DNA of 10,101 nt, taken from Bacteroidota bacterium (GTDB taxonomy: Bacteria > Bacteroidota > Bacteroidia > Flavobacteriales > Flavobacteriaceae). A program made the position numbers and the translations under genes. Location: NCBI GenBank assembly GCA_004356305.1, contig SMXJ01000066.1, forward strand, positions 1 to 10,101, in the 5' to 3' direction. Of the stretch, positions 6,776 through 10,101 are shown in pieces (within the stretch, counting starts at the first letter, position 1; each line of letters starts with the position of its first letter). A model generated the notes under the pieces. It saw only the letters and a program-made list of their open reading frames with translations, made no database searches and was not told where the DNA came from.

Positions 6776-7501
6776 ATGGAAAATTTAGTCGGAAAAGTGG
6801 CACTTATCACAGGGGGGACAAAGGGAATTGGCTATGGTATCGCGGCAGCTTTTTTGAATCAGGGAATGCATGTCGCAATCACAGGCAGGAACGGCAAGAC
6901 GATTCGTGAATCTTTGAGTGAATTAAATAATCACGGAATTGAGGGTAGCTATGCAATTGGAATTGAGGCTGACGTGAGGGATTTTGAAAGTATGCAAAAT
7001 GCGGTAAAGCAGATCATTGAGGAATTTGGGAAGATTGACGTTGTGATCGCCAATGCAGGAGTGGGACATTTCGCATCGATTCAGACAATGTCTATAAAGC
7101 AATGGCACGAAACGATCGACACCAATCTTACGGGTGCGTTTTACACTCTAAAAGTTACCGTTGACGAGTTGATATCCTCGAAAGGATATTATATTACTAT
7201 TTCGAGTTTGGCAGGTGTCAATTTCTTTGCAAGTGGCAGTGCTTACAACGCCAGTAAATTTGGACTGAATGGTTTTACACATGCCGTAATGCTCGATCTG
7301 CGTGATAAAGGCGTCAAGGTTAGTACGATCATGCCGGGTAGTGTTTCTACGTATTTCAATCATAATAAACCCAGCGAAAAAGGCGCGTGGAAAATACAAA
7401 TCGAGGACATTGGAAAGCTGGCAGTGGATCTGCTAAAAATGCATCCGCGTACCCTGCCATCCAAAATAGAGGTAAGGCCTTCCATCCCCCCTGGTAAATA
7501 A
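6776..7501 (+). CDS. Short-chain dehydrogenase/reductase (classical SDR)
   Basis: This 241-residue cytoplasmic NAD(P)-dependent oxidoreductase has a Rossmann fold. The cofactor motif TGGTKGIG is at residues 12-19. Arg38 just after the second strand (TGRNG) favours NADP(H). Asp66 (ADVRD) contacts adenine, and NAG is at 93-95. The catalytic set is complete: Asn117, Ser144 (ISSLAG), Tyr157 and Lys161 (YNASK), with the usual 13-residue Ser-Tyr spacing. The MPGSVST segment (186-192) follows as in other classical SDRs. The length is normal for the family. It resembles 3-oxoacyl-ACP reductase-like SDRs, but the substrate cannot be assigned and no fatty-acid or polyketide genes are adjacent. It appears to be transcribed alone: the dipeptidase is divergent upstream and a strong terminator lies 27 bases after the stop. 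Confidence 0.92.
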   Translation: MENLVGKVALITGGTKGIGYGIAAAFLNQGMHVAITGRNGKTIRESLSELNNHGIEGSYAIGIEADVRDFESMQNAVKQIIEEFGKIDVVIANAGVGHFASIQTMSIKQWHETIDTNLTGAFYTLKVTVDELISSKGYYITISSLAGVNFFASGSAYNASKFGLNGFTHAVMLDLRDKGVKVSTIMPGSVSTYFNHNKPSEKGAWKIQIEDIGKLAVDLLKMHPRTLPSKIEVRPSIPPGK

Positions 7502-7528
7502 TAGGCGTTTATGGAGTTTTTAGCTACT

Positions 7529-7564
7529 AAAAACGGCTCCAATTGTGTATTGAAGCCGTTTTTT
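7529..7564. terminator. Bidirectional rho-independent terminator between convergent genes
   Basis: The arms AAAAACGGCTCCAAT (7529-7543) and ATTGAAGCCGTTTTT (7549-7563) pair at 14 of 15 positions around a TGTGT loop. The A-run on the left and the T-run on the right give a U-tract in both directions. It therefore serves both the dehydrogenase (stop 7501, plus) and the OmpA-family lipoprotein (stop 7583, minus). Confidence 0.88.
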
Positions 7565-7582
7565 ACGAATAAATTATATGAA

Positions 7583-8437
7583 CTAGTTCGCACTCAGTAG
7601 AGCTAAGAACTTATCTAAATTTGGTAATATCACAATTCGTGTACGCCGGTTTTTTGAACGCCCTTCAATAGTTTCATTTTCTGCTATGGGTTGGTAGCTG
7701 CTTCTCCCTGCGGCGATCAACTTTTCCGGAGCCACACCAAAATCGTTTTGTAATTTTCTAATGACGGCGGTGGATCGTTCTACACTTAGCTCCCAATTAT
7801 CTTGGATCGAAGCGCCTTTTTTCACGGATTGCCCATCGGTATGGCCTTCAATAAGGACTTCCATCGCCGGTTCACTATTGATAACAGTTGCCAGCCGTTG
7901 GAGTAGGTTATGGGCCTTCGGATTCACGCGGTAGCTTCCGGATTTAAACAATAATTTATCCGATATGGTAATCATTACCACCGTCTCATTCACTTCGATG
8001 GTGATGTCATCTTCCTCTCCTTCGGCGATCAAAGTTTCGTCTAAATTTCTTTTGAGATTGTAGGAGATAATAAGGTTCATAGAATCTTTAAGTGTACGGG
8101 CCTCCGCCAATTCTTTTTGATCTACATTGGCGAGTGCCGCCTTCATCTGTTCTTTGTCCTTGTTAGACAGAACTACATTGCCATAGTTTCTCAGGCTGGT
8201 GCTTTCCAATTCCATATTGGAATCAGACAAGGATCTGATCTTGGCGTTATAATTGGCTACGCGATCCTCAATTTTTGCATATTTTGCTTCAATTTCCTCT
8301 TTCTCAAGTTGTGTTTTTGCGAGGGTGGACCTGGTTGCGTTGTATTGGTTTTCCAATTCAACGTACTTCTTTTTGGAAACGCAGGACATAAACAGAAATG
8401 ACCCGCTGAGCAGGGTTAGTGCTAGAATTTTTTTCAT
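7583..8437 (-). CDS. OmpA/MotB-family peptidoglycan-binding outer membrane lipoprotein
   Basis: This 284-residue protein begins MKKILALTLLSGSFLFMSC, a lipoprotein signal peptide with the acylated cysteine at 19. Residues about 20-80 are Lys/Glu-rich with heptad-like hydrophobics (YVELENQYNATRSTL, LEKEEIEAKYAKIEDRV), suggesting a coiled coil. Residues about 148-272 form an OmpA C-terminal-like domain: strand ITIEVNETVVMITIS, then LLFKSGSYRVNP, then LIEGHTDG at 195-202. The peptidoglycan-binding helix NWELSVERSTAV at 214-225 includes Arg221, the conserved diaminopimelate contact. It ends NRRTRIVILPNLDKF. The likely role is tethering the outer membrane to the cell wall. The frame stays open upstream to an ATG at 8668, but the signal peptide fixes the start at 8437, and the 77-residue extension is A/T-rich with no protein-like character. 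Alone on its strand; shares the terminator at 7529-7564. Confidence 0.9.
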   Translation of the reverse strand: MKKILALTLLSGSFLFMSCVSKKKYVELENQYNATRSTLAKTQLEKEEIEAKYAKIEDRVANYNAKIRSLSDSNMELESTSLRNYGNVVLSNKDKEQMKAALANVDQKELAEARTLKDSMNLIISYNLKRNLDETLIAEGEEDDITIEVNETVVMITISDKLLFKSGSYRVNPKAHNLLQRLATVINSEPAMEVLIEGHTDGQSVKKGASIQDNWELSVERSTAVIRKLQNDFGVAPEKLIAAGRSSYQPIAENETIEGRSKNRRTRIVILPNLDKFLALLSAN

Positions 8438-8491
8438 TTTACTAAGTATTAAAAGTTTGTTGCCGCAAGAACCAAAATATGTCTCAAATAA

Positions 8492-8503
8492 TTCAATATT
8501 GAA
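8492..8503. repeat. Perfect 12-base palindrome TTCAATATTGAA
   Basis: A fully symmetric palindrome lies in the 213-base spacer between the OmpA-family lipoprotein and the carboxypeptidase, 55 bases from the lipoprotein start. It could be a regulator site for the lipoprotein gene. No regulator is identified. Confidence 0.25.
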
Positions 8504-8577
8504 CGCTATTATTTTGTTAATTATCTTCAAAATAACTTTCGGCCCTATTTTCCCCTGAATTTTCCTACTTATCGGGC

Positions 8578-8591
8578 AATTGGTTCCAATT
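8578..8591. repeat. Palindrome AATTGG-TT-CCAATT next to the carboxypeptidase promoter
   Basis: Two perfect six-base arms around a two-base centre end four bases before the -33 element of the promoter at 8595-8626. That is a typical activator position. This is inferred from location and symmetry only. Confidence 0.3.
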
Positions 8592-8594
8592 AAA

Positions 8595-8626
8595 TTGCGT
8601 TGTTGTTTCAATAATTGATAATTTTG
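8595..8626 (+). promoter_or_regulatory. Bacteroidota-type promoter of the M14 carboxypeptidase
   Basis: TTG at 8595-8597 and TAATTTTG at 8619-8626 match the -33 (TTG) and -7 (TAnnTTTG) elements with a 21-base spacer. The -7 box ends 24 bases before the ATG at 8651. It is the best -33/-7 pair in the window. Confidence 0.55.
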
Positions 8627-8650
8627 AAAATAATTGTAATTTACCTTAAA

Positions 8651-10101
8651 ATGAAAATAAACGATCACCCGGCACTCTACCTATTTATATTATTCGGTTT
8701 GTTCTTTTCTGAAATGAACTCACAAGAGGAGATCTACAGTAAAATATCTGTATCTGTTATCGAACCATCGGTTCCCCAGCAATTGGTGGCCCTTGGAATG
8801 GCCATAGATCATTACGAACACAACGAAAATAATACCATTTCCTTTTATGTGACTCAGGACGAATTGCAGACCTTGAGAGATCTGAAAATTGATCTTACAG
8901 TTGAAATTGAAGACTACAGTGTCTTTTACAGAGAACAAAGCATTTCAGATAGTGAAAACCTGATCGATATGACACGTAATTCAACTGTGGCAAATGGTTT
9001 TGATCTGGGCTCGATGGGTGGTTTCTATACGTACAACGAAATTGCAGGCAAGTTGGACGAAATGAAACAAGATTACCCCAATCTCATTACGACAAAAATC
9101 AGTATTGGGACCAGCATTGAAGGGAGGGATATATGGATGGCTAAAATATCGGACAATCCCAATATAAATGAAAATGAACCGGTTGTCTATTTCGATGCGC
9201 TTCATCATGCACGTGAACCTCTGTCTATGGCAACTACTATTAATTATATGTTTTGGTTATTGGAGAACTATGAAACAGATGGGCAGGTTAAATTTTTGGT
9301 CGATCATCGAGAGATCTATTTTGTTCCCGTTGTAAATCCCGATGGATACGAATACAATCGGCAGACAAATCCCAACGGGGGAGGGTTTTGGAGGAAAAAC
9401 CGGAATCCGAACGATGGAAATTGTGTAGGTGTTGATCTTAACAGGAACTATAGTTTTGCGTATGCCAATAACAACTCTTGCTCAAGTCCCGACCCTTGTT
9501 CCGGCACTTATAGGGGCGAAAGTGCTTTTTCCGAACCGGAAACATCGGCAATTCGTGATTTTCTGGCAGTCGTTGCTCCTAAAACGGCATTTTCTACACA
9601 TTCTACGTCCGGCAGTTATTTGATGCCCTATGGTTTCGACACCTCTCCGCCGGAATTTGATATCTATTCGGAATGGGCCTCTATTTTCTTAAGTGAGAAT
9701 GATTATCCCTATGGAGTTACCTTTCAAATGCTGGGATATACTTCTTGCGGAACGACCCGGGATTTTATGCATTCTGAAGGGATCTATGGATGGACCCCGG
9801 AAATTGATGGCGCAGGATTTTGGCCGCCTCAGAGCACAATTTTCGATCTGGTGAGTGAGAATGTGTATCCGATGTTCTATAATTCCTGGATCGCCGGTGC
9901 CTATGTTGATATTCAGAGCCATAAGCTCCTAGGTGACGCGCTACCCGGGGAATCCTTTTCACTGGTGGTTGAAACGAAAAATGTTGGAGTGGGAGCAAGC
10001 GCCGAAAATGTAACGGTAGCGATCGAGGTGTCTGTTTCCGGAGTTATGGTAAGCCCTCCGGTGAACTATGGAAATATAGAAGCGCGTACCAGGGCCGATA
10101 A
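8651..10101 (+). CDS. Secreted M14 zinc carboxypeptidase with C-terminal extension, 3' end cut by window edge
   Basis: The frame is open for 483 codons to the window edge. A signal peptide covers residues 1-24 (core LYLFILFGLFF, ending near MNSQ). Residues about 25-120 look like a pro-region. The M14 peptidase domain spans about 124-415. Zinc ligands are His186 and Glu189 (HARE) and His317 (STHS). Arg265 in DLNRNY matches the substrate-binding Asn-Arg pair, NPDG is at 229-232, and the catalytic Glu384 sits in WTPEID. All key residues are intact, so an active metallocarboxypeptidase is expected; whether it prefers neutral or basic C-terminal residues is not clear from the sequence. From about 420 a beta-rich module begins (ESFSLVVETKNVGVGASAEN), resembling CARDB-type adhesion domains. 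In Bacteroidota such extensions often precede a type IX secretion C-terminal signal, which would lie outside the window. The likely role is extracellular peptide degradation for nutrition. Confidence 0.92.
   Translation, partial: MKINDHPALYLFILFGLFFSEMNSQEEIYSKISVSVIEPSVPQQLVALGMAIDHYEHNENNTISFYVTQDELQTLRDLKIDLTVEIEDYSVFYREQSISDSENLIDMTRNSTVANGFDLGSMGGFYTYNEIAGKLDEMKQDYPNLITTKISIGTSIEGRDIWMAKISDNPNINENEPVVYFDALHHAREPLSMATTINYMFWLLENYETDGQVKFLVDHREIYFVPVVNPDGYEYNRQTNPNGGGFWRKNRNPNDGNCVGVDLNRNYSFAYANNNSCSSPDPCSGTYRGESAFSEPETSAIRDFLAVVAPKTAFSTHSTSGSYLMPYGFDTSPPEFDIYSEWASIFLSENDYPYGVTFQMLGYTSCGTTRDFMHSEGIYGWTPEIDGAGFWPPQSTIFDLVSENVYPMFYNSWIAGAYVDIQSHKLLGDALPGESFSLVVETKNVGVGASAENVTVAIEVSVSGVMVSPPVNYGNIEARTRAD

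Noticed and set aside
8438..8668. A 77-residue N-terminal extension of the OmpA-family lipoprotein starting at 8668
   Set aside because: The extension is A/T-driven and not protein-like, it would bury the lipoprotein signal peptide, and it would overlap the divergent carboxypeptidase start. MKKILALTLL at 8437 is the better start.
8720..9998. Minus-strand open frames and a plus-strand alternative frame within the carboxypeptidase
   Set aside because: The M14 frame carries every zinc and catalytic residue in order; the others have no coherent motifs.
1..10101. Mobile element, CRISPR array, tRNA or defence island
   Set aside because: I saw no transposase motifs, regularly spaced direct repeats, tRNA-like cloverleaf or defence-associated domains. 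All genes are intact, typical flavobacterial families.

Overview
This window looks like an ordinary chromosomal stretch of a marine-type member of the Flavobacteriaceae (Bacteroidota). Three things point that way: the gene families present, genes without Shine-Dalgarno-like leaders but with A/T-rich upstream regions, and intergenic matches to the Bacteroidota promoter pattern (TTG about 20 bases before TAnnTTTG). I found no tRNA, rRNA, CRISPR array, transposase, phage gene or clear sign of recent transfer.

Layout: bases 1-3062 (minus) encode nearly all of a large exported beta-propeller protein with eleven Asp-box/BNR repeats; its C-terminus lies just outside the window. Upstream on the same strand is a secreted LolA-like protein (3162-3938), separated from it by a hairpin terminator. 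A hotdog-fold acyl-CoA thioesterase (4046-4438, plus) is divergent from that gene. It converges on, and overlaps by 14 bases, a YbdG-type mechanosensitive channel (4425-5684, minus). The channel is translationally coupled (ATGA overlap) to a small DUF3817 membrane protein (5681-5962) that starts with GTG. Next comes a VanX/DdpX-type D-Ala-D-Ala dipeptidase (6023-6628, minus).

A short-chain dehydrogenase (6776-7501, plus) and an OmpA-family lipoprotein (7583-8437, minus) converge on a shared bidirectional terminator. A secreted M14 zinc carboxypeptidase (8651 to the window end, plus) is divergent from the lipoprotein and has the best promoter match in the window.

How the genes relate: most products belong to the cell envelope or are exported (propeller, LolA-like protein, channel, DUF3817 protein, dipeptidase, OmpA lipoprotein, carboxypeptidase). 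Only the thioesterase and the dehydrogenase look cytoplasmic. Apart from the channel/DUF3817 pair, the sequence gives no strong evidence of one shared pathway. I did not find a convincing undescribed system. The points most worth checking are regulatory palindromes in three divergent spacers, competing hairpins at the shared terminator, and the coupled channel/DUF3817 pair next to a peptidoglycan-precursor dipeptidase.
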